A stretch of 13,164 bases of DNA from assembly GCF_001280065.1 (NCBI RefSeq), contig NZ_LGEA01000133.1, positions 1-13,164 of the forward strand, read 5' to 3'. The stretch is from Streptomyces sp. NRRL B-1140. Its GTDB lineage: Bacteria; Actinomycetota; Actinomycetes; Streptomycetales; Streptomycetaceae. Shown here piece after piece: positions 6,573 to 13,164 of the stretch. The translations under genes and the position numbers were made by a program. The notes beneath the pieces are model-generated. The model had not been told where the DNA came from, made no database searches, and worked only from the letters and a program-made list of their open reading frames with translations. The first letter of the stretch is position 1; each line of letters starts with the position of its first letter.

Positions 6573-7976
6573 ATGAACGCCCCCGCGGCGCCACCCCGAA
6601 ACGGAGACCTCGGCTTCTGGGTGACCCAACTCGTCGACAGGAAACCGTCGTTCCCCCGCTTCACGGGCCAGGACCGTGTGGACGTGGCCATTGTCGGCGG
6701 CGGCTACACCGGCCTGTGGGCGGCGTACTTCGCCAAGAAGCTCGAACCGTCGCTCTCGGTCGCCGTCTTCGAGGCCGAACAGGTGGGCTACGGCGCATCA
6801 GGACGCAACGGTGGCTGGCTCTCGGCGATGCCCCCGGGAAACCGCGCCACCTTCGCCCGCGTCGGCGGAGGGCTGGAAGCGAGCCGGGCACTGCAACAGG
6901 AGTTCATCGCCGGCGTCGACTCCGTCCTGGACATCCTCCAGGCCGAAGACATCGACGCCGACCAGCACAAGGGCGGCGCGCTGGTCGCCGCCCACACTCG
7001 GGCGGGATGGGGCCGGCTTGTCAACAGGCGTGAAACCGACCTGAAGTACGGGCTGGCCGAAGACGAGATCCAGCTGCTCGACCGGGACGAGTTCCGGAGC
7101 CGGATCAACATCTCCACCGTCCACGGCGGACTCTTCTACAAGCACTGCGCGCGGCTCCACCCCGCGAAACTCGTCTACGGCCTCGCCGACACCCTGACCT
7201 CCATGGGGGTCAGCATCTACGAGAGCAGTCGAGTGGACAGCGTCGAGGGCAAGACCCTGAGCCTGGCCGACGGACGTGTCTCCGCGGCCAGGACGTTCAT
7301 CTGTACCGAAGGCTATTCGGGACAGCTGCTCGGCAGCCGGACCCTGATTCCCGTCAACTCCTCGATGATCGTGACCAGGCCTCTGTCCGAGGAGGCATGG
7401 CAGCAGATCGGCTGGGGCGGGCCCCAGTGCCTCAACGACTCCGCGCACACGTTCATCTACGCCCAGCGGACGTCGGACGGCCGCATCGCCATCGGCGGCC
7501 GCGGTGTCCCCTACCGCTTCGGGTCCGGTACCGGGGGCGCCGGTGCGACCGCCGGGTCCACCATCGACCTGCTCTCGCACAAGCTCAGTTCCTTCTTCCC
7601 GGGCATCCCCTTCGAGGTGGAGCACGCCTGGTCGGGAGTCCTGGGTGTCACGCGGGACTGGAACGGCGGCGTGCACTGGGACCCGGCGTCCGGGATCGGG
7701 TCGTCCACCGGCTACGCGGGACACGGTGTCACGTCGGCCTACGTCGGCGGCAGGACTCTCGTGGAGCTCGCCTTCGAGAGGGAGACCGAACGGACCGTCC
7801 TTCCCTGGGTCGGCTACCGGGCACGCAAGTGGGAACCGGAACCCATCCGCTGGCTGGGCGTGCACGCCATGTACCGGCTCTTCGGCATCGCCGACCGGTG
7901 GGAGGAGCGCAGGGGTTCCGGCAAGACCTCCCTGCTGGCGAGATTCGGCAGCAGACTCGCGGGACTTCACGAGTAG
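6573..7976 (+). CDS. FAD-dependent amine/D-amino acid oxidoreductase (PuuB/DadA-like, DAO family)
   Basis: This is a flavoprotein of 467 residues that oxidises an amine C-N bond, giving an imine that hydrolyses to a carbonyl plus ammonia or an amine. The dinucleotide-binding motif is VAIVGGGYTGLWAAY (about residues 38-52), with the ribose-binding Glu67 at the end of beta-2. GASGRNGGW (74-82) is a hallmark shared with gamma-glutamylputrescine oxidase (PuuB) and related enzymes. A second flavin-contacting region, HGVTSAYVGGRTL, is near the C-terminus. I chose ATG at 6573 because AAGGA lies upstream and the dehydrogenase domain then starts after a normal 35-residue extension. It is followed 18 bp later by a second flavin oxidoreductase. 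The PotD-like binding protein in the other operon suggests a polyamine-like or other amino substrate, but this is inference. Confidence 0.92.
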   Translation: MNAPAAPPRNGDLGFWVTQLVDRKPSFPRFTGQDRVDVAIVGGGYTGLWAAYFAKKLEPSLSVAVFEAEQVGYGASGRNGGWLSAMPPGNRATFARVGGGLEASRALQQEFIAGVDSVLDILQAEDIDADQHKGGALVAAHTRAGWGRLVNRRETDLKYGLAEDEIQLLDRDEFRSRINISTVHGGLFYKHCARLHPAKLVYGLADTLTSMGVSIYESSRVDSVEGKTLSLADGRVSAARTFICTEGYSGQLLGSRTLIPVNSSMIVTRPLSEEAWQQIGWGGPQCLNDSAHTFIYAQRTSDGRIAIGGRGVPYRFGSGTGGAGATAGSTIDLLSHKLSSFFPGIPFEVEHAWSGVLGVTRDWNGGVHWDPASGIGSSTGYAGHGVTSAYVGGRTLVELAFERETERTVLPWVGYRARKWEPEPIRWLGVHAMYRLFGIADRWEERRGSGKTSLLARFGSRLAGLHE

Positions 7977-7994
7977 AGAAAAGGAACTGCTCTC

Positions 7995-9140
7995 ATGGAC
8001 GCAGAACTCGCAGTCATCGGCCTGGGCAGCATCGGAAGCATGGCCCTGTGGCAGGCCTCCCGGCTGTCCGACTCGGTCGTGGGCTTCGAGGCCGCCACCC
8101 CCGCCCACGGCCGAAGTGCCGCGGGCGGGGACACCCGGCTCTTCCGCATGGTCTACCTCGGCAGGCCCGACTACTACCCCATCATGGAACGCTCCCGCGG
8201 CCTGTGGGCCGAGCTCGAAGCGGAAACCGGGCAGGACATCCTCACCCGTACCGGGGGCCTGTCCATCGGGACGGCGAACGGCAGCTTCATCAACAGCCTC
8301 CTCGAGACGACGCGCAGCAACGGGGCCGAGCATCGCGTCCTCGGCCGGGAGGAGCTGGCGGAACGCTACCCCCAGCACAACCTCCGCCCCGACGACTGCG
8401 CCGTCTTCGACCCGCGCGCCGGCGTTCTGCGCACCGACCGCGCCGTCAGCGCCGCCGTCGCGGCGGCCCGGGCCAACGGCGCAACCGTTCTCCAGAACAC
8501 ACCCGTGGACGGCATCACCGAAACCGACCACGGCGTGGTGGTCACCTCGGGCGACAGCACCTGGACGTTCGAGAGGGTCATCGTCGCCTCGGGCGGCTGG
8601 TCCCGACGGCTCATGCCCGACCACCTCAAGGCCGTCACGGAAACCCATCGGATCGTCCTGACCTGGTTCGTCGCCCAGGACGGCAGGCAGTTCTCGCCGG
8701 AGAACTTCCCCGTCTTCAGCCGGCTGTACGGCGATCGCTCCCTGTACGGCGCACCCGCCGTCGACGGTGTGACGGTCAAGGCGTCGGTGGACGGACCGCT
8801 GGACGGACGCGGACGGGAGACTCCCGACCCGGGCTCCGTGCCCAGGGAACTCACCCCGCAGGAGATCGAGAAGGTCACCGAGATCGTCACCGACTTCCTC
8901 CCCGGCCTGGTCCCCACCATCGTGCGCTCCGACGCCTTCCCCGACCTTTTCACCGAGGACCGGCATCCGCTCCTCGGGTGGCTGGACGAGAACAGCAGGG
9001 TCTACTGCGCCACCGGATTCTCCGGAAAGGGCTTCAAGATGGCGACCGGCTACGGCTGGATCGCCGCACACGAGGCGCTCGGCAAGGAGACCGTCGACGG
9101 CCTGGGCTTCGTGCGTCCGAACCGGTTCAGGACCAGGTAG
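7995..9140 (+). CDS. FAD-dependent oxidoreductase, sarcosine oxidase / N-methyltryptophan oxidase (SolA)-like
   Basis: This is a flavoprotein of 381 residues, the length of monomeric sarcosine oxidase. The FAD motif is VIGLGSIGS (7-15), with Glu32 after beta-2. HGRSAAGGDTRLFR (38-51) corresponds to the conserved HG...GDTRL segment of SolA and sarcosine oxidase. The C-terminal GFSGKGFKMATGYG corresponds to the usual GFSGHGFK motif, with His replaced by Lys. The cysteine that binds FAD covalently in sarcosine oxidase (the CxYTxTPD region) is absent here; the segment reads VRSDAFPDLFTEDRHP. Non-covalent FAD is therefore expected. The reaction is probably oxidation of a secondary or N-alkyl amine, or of an amino acid. 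AAGGA lies 9 nt before the ATG. It is the last gene of the operon, ending 25 bp from the convergent ROK gene. Confidence 0.9.
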   Translation: MDAELAVIGLGSIGSMALWQASRLSDSVVGFEAATPAHGRSAAGGDTRLFRMVYLGRPDYYPIMERSRGLWAELEAETGQDILTRTGGLSIGTANGSFINSLLETTRSNGAEHRVLGREELAERYPQHNLRPDDCAVFDPRAGVLRTDRAVSAAVAAARANGATVLQNTPVDGITETDHGVVVTSGDSTWTFERVIVASGGWSRRLMPDHLKAVTETHRIVLTWFVAQDGRQFSPENFPVFSRLYGDRSLYGAPAVDGVTVKASVDGPLDGRGRETPDPGSVPRELTPQEIEKVTEIVTDFLPGLVPTIVRSDAFPDLFTEDRHPLLGWLDENSRVYCATGFSGKGFKMATGYGWIAAHEALGKETVDGLGFVRPNRFRTR

Positions 9141-9165
9141 CCCACCCGGTTCCGCGCAGACCGGA

Positions 9166-10338
9166 TCAGAACGCGGGCGCGGTCTGTTCCTTCCTCCGGC
9201 CCTGTGCGCGTGCCCTGAGCAGCGCGTGTTGCAGGCGATTGTGGGTCGTGGTCAGGCAGGCGTGCACGGCGCCGCGTGCCACCGAGAGTCCCAGCTCCTG
9301 GGAGACGGTCGTGATCCGGGGCACGGCCGGCAGGCTGCGTTCGAGTCGCTCGCGTACCTGAGGGAGCACCTCGTCCACCAGGGGGCGCAACCGGCCGACG
9401 AAGTAGACGGATTCGGGGTCGAGTGTCACGGAGACGATACTCAGGGCGGTCGTGACCGCTGTCGTGAACGCCCTGAGCATCTCCGCACGGGCTCGATGAT
9501 TCCGGAACGTGAGCCACAGGTCCTCGACACGCTCGATGTCCAGACCGTGTTCACGGGCGAGCTTCACAAGCCCTGTGGTGCTCAGCAGTTCGTTGAGGGT
9601 GCGGTCGTCGATGCCCGAGGAGAGGGAACCGATGTCGCCGAAGGCAGGTGTACGTCCCCGAGCCAGTTCCCGGTCCCCGCAGGTGGCGAAGTTCAGGGTG
9701 CTGCTGACGCTGAACAGGGCGGCGTTATGGACGTTCGCGTCGTCCGCGAGCACCTGGAGCAAGGACGCGTTCGCGTCACTGTCGAAGGTCACCGGAGCGT
9801 CGAGGAACTCTTCAACTCTCCGGTGGAGATCTCTGCCGGAGAACGCTTTCATCGGATCGGCGGGCCGGAACACCTCGGCACCGTCACGGACGTGGGCGGG
9901 CAGTGCCACGACGACCTGGCGCAGGGGCCCTCGTGCGGAGGCACCGGTCCGCGCTATCAGGTCGGCCAGCCACCGGCCCGCCGCGGGGACGTCGTGGTGC
10001 TCGACCGTCGGGACGGCCACGTGTCCGATCTCGCGGCCGCGCAGGTCGGTCACCAGGACGCCGGTGGTCAGGGCGCCGAAGCCGACCCCCACGACGTGTC
10101 CGGCCGTCTCGGGCACGTCGAGGTACGTCGACGGACGGCCACGCCCGCCGACGGCGTCGACTCCCCCGTCCACGACGAACCCGTCGGAGCGCAGGTCTTC
10201 GACGGCCCGCGACACCGTCGCCTTGCTCAACCCCGTGAGCTCGATGAGCTTGTTCCGGGTCATCGGCGCATGGGAGAGAACCACGTCGAGGACTCGTGCC
10301 TTGTTGTAGTCGCGTGGTGTGGGGTTGATGCTGCTCAC
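9166..10338 (-). CDS. ROK-family transcriptional regulator (NagC/XylR-like)
   Basis: This is a repressor of 390 residues with an N-terminal MarR-like winged helix-turn-helix (about residues 14-72, including MTRNKLIELTGLSKATVSRAVEDL split over two helices and the GRGRPS wing) and a C-terminal ROK domain. The kinase-type ATP loop is degenerate (VGVGFGALTTGVL). The ROK zinc motif GHx(9-11)CxCGxxGCxE is missing: the corresponding region reads FGDIGSLSSG with no cysteines. It is therefore neither a sugar kinase nor a classical zinc-containing ROK protein. The start is GTG at 10338, because a stop (TAA) lies four codons upstream in frame. No ribosome binding site is visible and a TAAGGT -10 lies 6 nt upstream, so translation may be leaderless. 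It lies downstream of the kinase gene and is a candidate regulator of the phospho-lyase/kinase pair. Confidence 0.92.
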   Translation of the reverse strand: MSSINPTPRDYNKARVLDVVLSHAPMTRNKLIELTGLSKATVSRAVEDLRSDGFVVDGGVDAVGGRGRPSTYLDVPETAGHVVGVGFGALTTGVLVTDLRGREIGHVAVPTVEHHDVPAAGRWLADLIARTGASARGPLRQVVVALPAHVRDGAEVFRPADPMKAFSGRDLHRRVEEFLDAPVTFDSDANASLLQVLADDANVHNAALFSVSSTLNFATCGDRELARGRTPAFGDIGSLSSGIDDRTLNELLSTTGLVKLAREHGLDIERVEDLWLTFRNHRARAEMLRAFTTAVTTALSIVSVTLDPESVYFVGRLRPLVDEVLPQVRERLERSLPAVPRITTVSQELGLSVARGAVHACLTTTHNRLQHALLRARAQGRRKEQTAPAF

Positions 10339-10344
10339 CTCATG

Positions 10345-10350
10345 ACCTTA
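10345..10350 (-). promoter_or_regulatory. -10 element for a possible leaderless ROK transcript
   Basis: Read leftward, TAAGGT (complement of 10345-10350) fits TAnnnT and ends 6 nt before the GTG start. Transcription would begin at or next to the start codon. No clear -35 is visible. Confidence 0.4.
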
Positions 10351-10399
10351 GCGAGACCGTACGCGGCCCGGACCGGCGAGTGTCGCCACCCGGGGGGAG

Positions 10400-11479
10400 T
10401 CAAGGCGCGCCATGGCGGGTGCTCAGCAAGCGGTCCACGATCTCCTGCATGGTGACATCCATGGCCCGTGCCACGTTGACCCAGTCGTCTCTGGCGTGTT
10501 CGAGCAGGTAGTCGCGGCGCTCCGGCACCCGCTCCGCGCGCCAGTGGGTGACCAGTGCGCGCAGTGTGAGGCGCGCCAGGGCGGCGACGGGCAGGAGCGG
10601 GAGTTCCGTGTCCTTGATCGGCCTGGCCCGCTCGTAACCCGCGACGAAGCTGCATGCCTCGCGCCAGGGATCCCGCGGTGTCCGGCCGAGGAGGTTCGCG
10701 AGGGACACAGCCGGGTCGAAGATCAAAGCGCTGCGCATGCTGTCACCGAAGTCGATCACTCCGGTGACGAAGCTGTCTGCCCGCGGGTCCACCAGGACGT
10801 TGTAGGGACTGTAGTCACCGTGAATCACTTGGGTCTCGAGGGCACCCAGTCTCGGAACGACGGTCCCGTGGAAGAGGCGGAACACCTCGTGAGCCAGCCG
10901 GCGGTGCGTGGCACCGGGCGTGTACTCGATCAGCTCCCGCAGCCGGTCGAAGTACCGGAGGTCCCACACGAGGCGCCGCTCGTCCGCCGGATGCCTGAAC
11001 GACCGCAGGGCCAGATCCACTCGCCCCAGCATCTGTCCGGCCTGGGCGAGCTGGTGGTGAGTGGGGTTGGTCTTCGCCAGAACGGCACCTTCGACGAAGT
11101 CGAAGACGCGCAGGACCCGAACCCCGCCCTCGTTCCTCTCGATCGTGACGTTGTCGCTGCCTTCAGTGGTCTCCTTGACTCGCTGGACGGGGAGATGGGG
11201 AGCTTCGGCTTCGAGGTGACGCATCACAGCCGTTTGCAGTGCCACGACCGCTACCGCCTCGTCGGGCGGGGAGACCTTGACGAGATGGTCGGCTGATGCG
11301 GTCCGCAGCCGGAAGGTGTCGTCCTTCTCGGTCGCCAGCCGCTCGAGGCGGCCGCTCAGCCGGTAGTGCCGGGCGAGGAGGGCCTCCACGTCGCTCATCG
11401 CGATGGGCTCGTGGGACGAAGCCAGGCCGCTCTCCTCGAACAACTGCCGGGCGATACGTGCGGGGGGCGAGGTGTTCAC
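10400..11479 (-). CDS. Aminoglycoside-phosphotransferase-fold small-molecule kinase (hydroxylysine kinase / homoserine kinase II-like)
   Basis: This is a cytosolic kinase of 359 residues with the APH/choline-kinase fold. Lys68 (HLVKVS) is the likely nucleotide lysine. VIHGDYSPYNVLVD (218-231) is the catalytic loop with Asp222 and Asn227, and VIDFGDS (241-247) holds the metal-binding Asp243. The GTG start at 11479 has AAGGGA 7 nt upstream. It follows the class III aminotransferase-fold gene by only 27 bp. In animals and bacteria, kinases of this fold act with aminotransferase-fold phospho-lyases: hydroxylysine kinase phosphorylates 5-hydroxylysine and the lyase then removes phosphate and ammonia. 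The pair here most likely does the same to some amino alcohol. Antibiotic resistance is unlikely given this partner. The exact substrate is unknown. Confidence 0.88.
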   Translation of the reverse strand: MNTSPPARIARQLFEESGLASSHEPIAMSDVEALLARHYRLSGRLERLATEKDDTFRLRTASADHLVKVSPPDEAVAVVALQTAVMRHLEAEAPHLPVQRVKETTEGSDNVTIERNEGGVRVLRVFDFVEGAVLAKTNPTHHQLAQAGQMLGRVDLALRSFRHPADERRLVWDLRYFDRLRELIEYTPGATHRRLAHEVFRLFHGTVVPRLGALETQVIHGDYSPYNVLVDPRADSFVTGVIDFGDSMRSALIFDPAVSLANLLGRTPRDPWREACSFVAGYERARPIKDTELPLLPVAALARLTLRALVTHWRAERVPERRDYLLEHARDDWVNVARAMDVTMQEIVDRLLSTRHGAP

Positions 11480-11506
11480 CGTTCGGTCCCTTCGGCTTCC
11501 AGCCTG

Positions 11507-12856
11507 CTACAGGCGCGTCCGGGCGATCTCCGCGAAGGTTTCGAGGAATCGCGTGACGTCGGCCGAGTCGAAGGCCAACGGCGGTCGGATCTTGAGCACA
11601 TTGACTGCTTCGCCGGTGCCGCTGATGAGGACGCGGCGTTGGCGCATGTCGTTGATGACGTCGTCGGCGCGGACACGATCGGGCTCCAGTGACTCCCGGT
11701 CCTTCACGATCTCGACGCCCACGTACAGACCGCTGCCGCGGACCTCCGCGACGTGGGGAGACTCGCGGGTGATCTCCTCGAGGCCTGCTCGAAGGGCCCT
11801 GCCGTGGTGGAGAACCCGCTGCTGCACGTTCTCCGCTTCGAAGACGTCCAGCACCGCGGCACCGGCGGCAACCGCGATCGAACTGCCGGCGAAGGTGTTG
11901 AAGTAGCGGACGTTCCGTCCGAACTCCTCGCACACCTCGGGTCTGAACACCACGCCGGAGATCGGCATGCCGTTGCCCATGGGCTTGCCCATGGTGACGA
12001 TGTCCGGAAGCACCCCATGGCGGCTGAACCCCCACATCGACTCTCCGAGCCGGGCGAATCCGGACTGGACCTCGTCGGCGATGTACACGCCGCCCGCGGC
12101 ATGCACCTCCTCGACCATGTCACGCAGGTAACCGGCAGGGTCGGTGAACAGGCCGTCGCTGGAGTGCGCGCAGTCGGTGATCAGCGCCGCGAGCCGGTAG
12201 CCGTGGCGTTCGAGGTCGTCGATCGCGCCGCGCACCTGGCTGCGCATGTGGTCGGGAAGCGAGGAACCCGGCGGGACGAGTCGCGGATCAGGGGCATCGA
12301 CGAGCCGCACATTCGGCCCGAGCGGCGACCCAGCGCCGAGCGTCGGCGAGAAGCTCGCGACCTCGCGGGTGAGACCGTGGTAGGCCCAGCGCGTCACGAT
12401 GATTCCCTCGCCACCCGTGTGGAAGCGAGCCACACGCATGGCCAGGTCGTTCGCCTCCGACCCGCTGCACGCGAAGCTGACCCTGGAGAGCGCTTCGGGC
12501 ATGGTCGAGAGGAGGCGCTCGGCGTAGTCGACGAGCGCCTCCTGCACATACCGCGTGTTGGTGTTGACCGCCGCCATCTGGCGGGACACGGCCTCCACGA
12601 CGTGCGGGTGTGCGTGACCGACACACGGCACATTGTTGTAGGCGTCGAGGTAGTCGCCGCCCTCTCGGTCGAACAGGTGAGCGCCTCGGCCGGAGACGAA
12701 CTCGACCGGCTCCCGGTAGTTCAGCGCGTAGCCCGGGCCGAGCACGCTGTTTCGCCGTTTGACGGTGGACCGCAACCGCTCGGGCAGACCGCCGAGCGCC
12801 GCGGGGTCGAACCTGTTGGGGTAGTTGGCCAACGCGCGACTTGGCGTGGAAGTCAT
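11507..12856 (-). CDS. Class III aminotransferase-fold PLP enzyme, probably an amino-alcohol-phosphate phospho-lyase
   Basis: This is a PLP enzyme of 449 residues. The PLP lysine is Lys291 in TMGKPMGNG. DEVQSGFAR (261-269) holds the pyridine-binding Asp261. SGSEAND (131-137) binds the phosphate, and WAYHG (157-161) stacks on the cofactor. The segments YNNVPCVGHAHP (73-84), VNTNTRYV (97-104), FNTFAGSS (319-326) and NVLKIRPPLAF (419-429) closely match phosphoethanolamine phospho-lyase and 5-phosphohydroxylysine phospho-lyase (AGXT2L1/AGXT2L2), as I recall them. Phospho-elimination is therefore more likely than transamination. ATG at 12856 has AAGGAGGGG upstream. It is the first gene of an operon with the APH-fold kinase, 27 bp ahead of it. 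A perfect palindrome at its promoter suggests repression. Confidence 0.88.
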   Translation of the reverse strand: MTSTPSRALANYPNRFDPAALGGLPERLRSTVKRRNSVLGPGYALNYREPVEFVSGRGAHLFDREGGDYLDAYNNVPCVGHAHPHVVEAVSRQMAAVNTNTRYVQEALVDYAERLLSTMPEALSRVSFACSGSEANDLAMRVARFHTGGEGIIVTRWAYHGLTREVASFSPTLGAGSPLGPNVRLVDAPDPRLVPPGSSLPDHMRSQVRGAIDDLERHGYRLAALITDCAHSSDGLFTDPAGYLRDMVEEVHAAGGVYIADEVQSGFARLGESMWGFSRHGVLPDIVTMGKPMGNGMPISGVVFRPEVCEEFGRNVRYFNTFAGSSIAVAAGAAVLDVFEAENVQQRVLHHGRALRAGLEEITRESPHVAEVRGSGLYVGVEIVKDRESLEPDRVRADDVINDMRQRRVLISGTGEAVNVLKIRPPLAFDSADVTRFLETFAEIARTRL

Positions 12857-12919
12857 CAGCGAATCCCCTCCTTCGTGGCATCTCACCGCGATCGCTTCAG
12901 CTGTGGATGCTTTTGTTTC

Positions 12920-12936
12920 AGTTTCAGCCTGAAACT
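12920..12936. promoter_or_regulatory. Palindromic operator at the phospho-lyase promoter
   Basis: AGTTTCAGCCTGAAACT is a perfect 8-1-8 inverted repeat. An extra half-site, GTTTCA (12915-12920), abuts it as a direct repeat. It overlaps the end of the predicted -10 and covers the transcription start, the usual place for a repressor. The nearby ROK protein is the obvious candidate, but the link is inference. Confidence 0.6.
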
Positions 12937-12962
12937 TATACCTCGTGTGGCTGGTACGGCAA
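12935..12962 (-). promoter_or_regulatory. Promoter of the phospho-lyase/kinase operon
   Basis: Read leftward, TTGCCG (complement of 12957-12962) is 16 bp from TATAAG (complement of 12935-12940). The -10 has five of six consensus bases and the -35 has four. Confidence 0.5.
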
Positions 12963-12995
12963 CCCTTGTGACGGTCAAACGTGCCCGCGCGTACC
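12953..12995 (-). terminator. Weak terminator candidate after aspA
   Basis: GGTACG (12953-12958) pairs with CGTACC (12990-12995), with further GCA/TGC pairing inside. The far arm touches the aspA stop codon. It overlaps the -35 of the next operon, so either role is uncertain. Confidence 0.25.
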
Positions 12996-13164
12996 TCAGG
13001 CCAGGGTCGGGCCGCTGCCGGCGAGGACCTCGGGGCGCAGCAGGCCGGCGAGGGTCTCGGCGGGCAGCAGGCCCTTTTCCAGGACGAGTTCGGCCACGCC
13101 CCGGCCGCTGGCGAGGGCTTCCTTGGCGATGTCGGTGGCGGCCGTGTAGCCGATGTGCGGGTTG
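12996..13164 (-). CDS. aspA: Aspartate ammonia-lyase, C-terminal part (cut by window edge)
   Basis: Only the last 55 codons and stop are present, starting NPHIGYTAATDIAKEAL. The segment VAELVLEKGLLPAETLAGLL followed by RPEVL is the C-terminal swivel-domain end typical of aspartase and the related fumarase class II family. VLEKGLL favours aspartase over fumarase. Aspartase converts L-aspartate to fumarate and ammonia. The catalytic loop lies outside the window, so the assignment rests on the tail alone. The gene ends 139 bp before the phospho-lyase start, and that gap contains a promoter for the next operon, so it is probably a separate transcription unit. Confidence 0.75.
   Translation of the reverse strand, partial: NPHIGYTAATDIAKEALASGRGVAELVLEKGLLPAETLAGLLRPEVLAGSGPTLA

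Noticed and set aside
6798..9071. 757-codon open frame on the minus strand
   Set aside because: It is antisense to two clear flavin oxidoreductases and matches no family; long antisense frames are usual in GC-rich coding DNA.
7397..9361. 654-codon open frame on the plus strand, out of phase
   Set aside because: It is a frame-shadow of the two FAD oxidoreductases, rich in Arg, Pro and Gly, and crosses both genes and the convergent ROK end.
9226..10455. 409-codon plus-strand frame
   Set aside because: It is antisense to the ROK regulator, which shows a clear HTH and ROK domain.
10400..11479. Antibiotic (aminoglycoside) resistance gene
   Set aside because: Only the fold is shared. Its tight pairing with a phospho-lyase-type PLP enzyme points to metabolism of an amino alcohol.
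1..13164. CRISPR arrays, insertion sequences, tRNA or rRNA genes, phage or defence genes
   Set aside because: No regularly spaced repeats, transposase motifs, terminal inverted repeats or structured RNA genes were seen on either strand.

Overview
The window reads as a chromosomal segment of a high-GC actinomycete, most likely Streptomyces or a close relative. The evidence is the very high GC at third codon positions, GTG starts, AGGAG-type ribosome binding sites, long antisense open frames, and a small Cys-rich DUF2180 protein of the kind known from streptomycetes. There are 12 genes. The two at the edges are cut by the window ends, and the one at the left edge also carries a frameshift.

Left and centre (1-9140) look like one catabolic regulon. 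A leftward operon runs from a promoter near 4130-4159 through a RidA-family imine/enamine deaminase, a D-serine dehydratase/D-threonine aldolase-type PLP enzyme and an SDR dehydrogenase. After a 378-bp gap it reaches a PotD-like lipoprotein ABC substrate-binding gene, which is frameshifted near 801-806. A rightward operon (5721-9140) encodes a HAD hydrolase of the haloacid-dehalogenase type, a PuuB/DadA-like FAD oxidoreductase and a SolA/sarcosine-oxidase-like FAD oxidoreductase. Between them lie a leftward FadR/FCD-type GntR regulator and, downstream of it, a 69-aa zinc-ribbon protein.

The strongest signal is a 17-bp operator found four times: before the ridA operon (4117-4133), before gntR (5510-5526), and twice before the HAD operon (5643-5659 and 5668-5684). 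The oriented consensus is YKGTCGWTTGTCGACYA, and one copy is a perfect 7-3-7 palindrome. The operators overlap recognisable -10 regions, so the GntR protein probably represses itself and both operons. The enzymes together suggest uptake of an amino compound, flavin-dependent oxidation of an amine to an imine or carbonyl, RidA clean-up of reactive imines or enamines, and processing of a D-beta-hydroxy amino acid. The substrate cannot be read from the sequence.

Right end (9166-13164): all genes here point left. Reading downstream from the edge they are the 3' end of an aspartate ammonia-lyase (aspA), a class III aminotransferase-fold protein of the amino-alcohol-phosphate phospho-lyase type, an aminoglycoside-phosphotransferase-fold kinase, and a ROK-family repressor. 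The kinase and phospho-lyase match the logic of hydroxylysine kinase with phosphohydroxylysine phospho-lyase, or of phosphoethanolamine phospho-lyase. Their promoter carries a separate perfect 8-1-8 palindrome (AGTTTCAGCCTGAAACT). The ROK gene may be translated from a leaderless mRNA.
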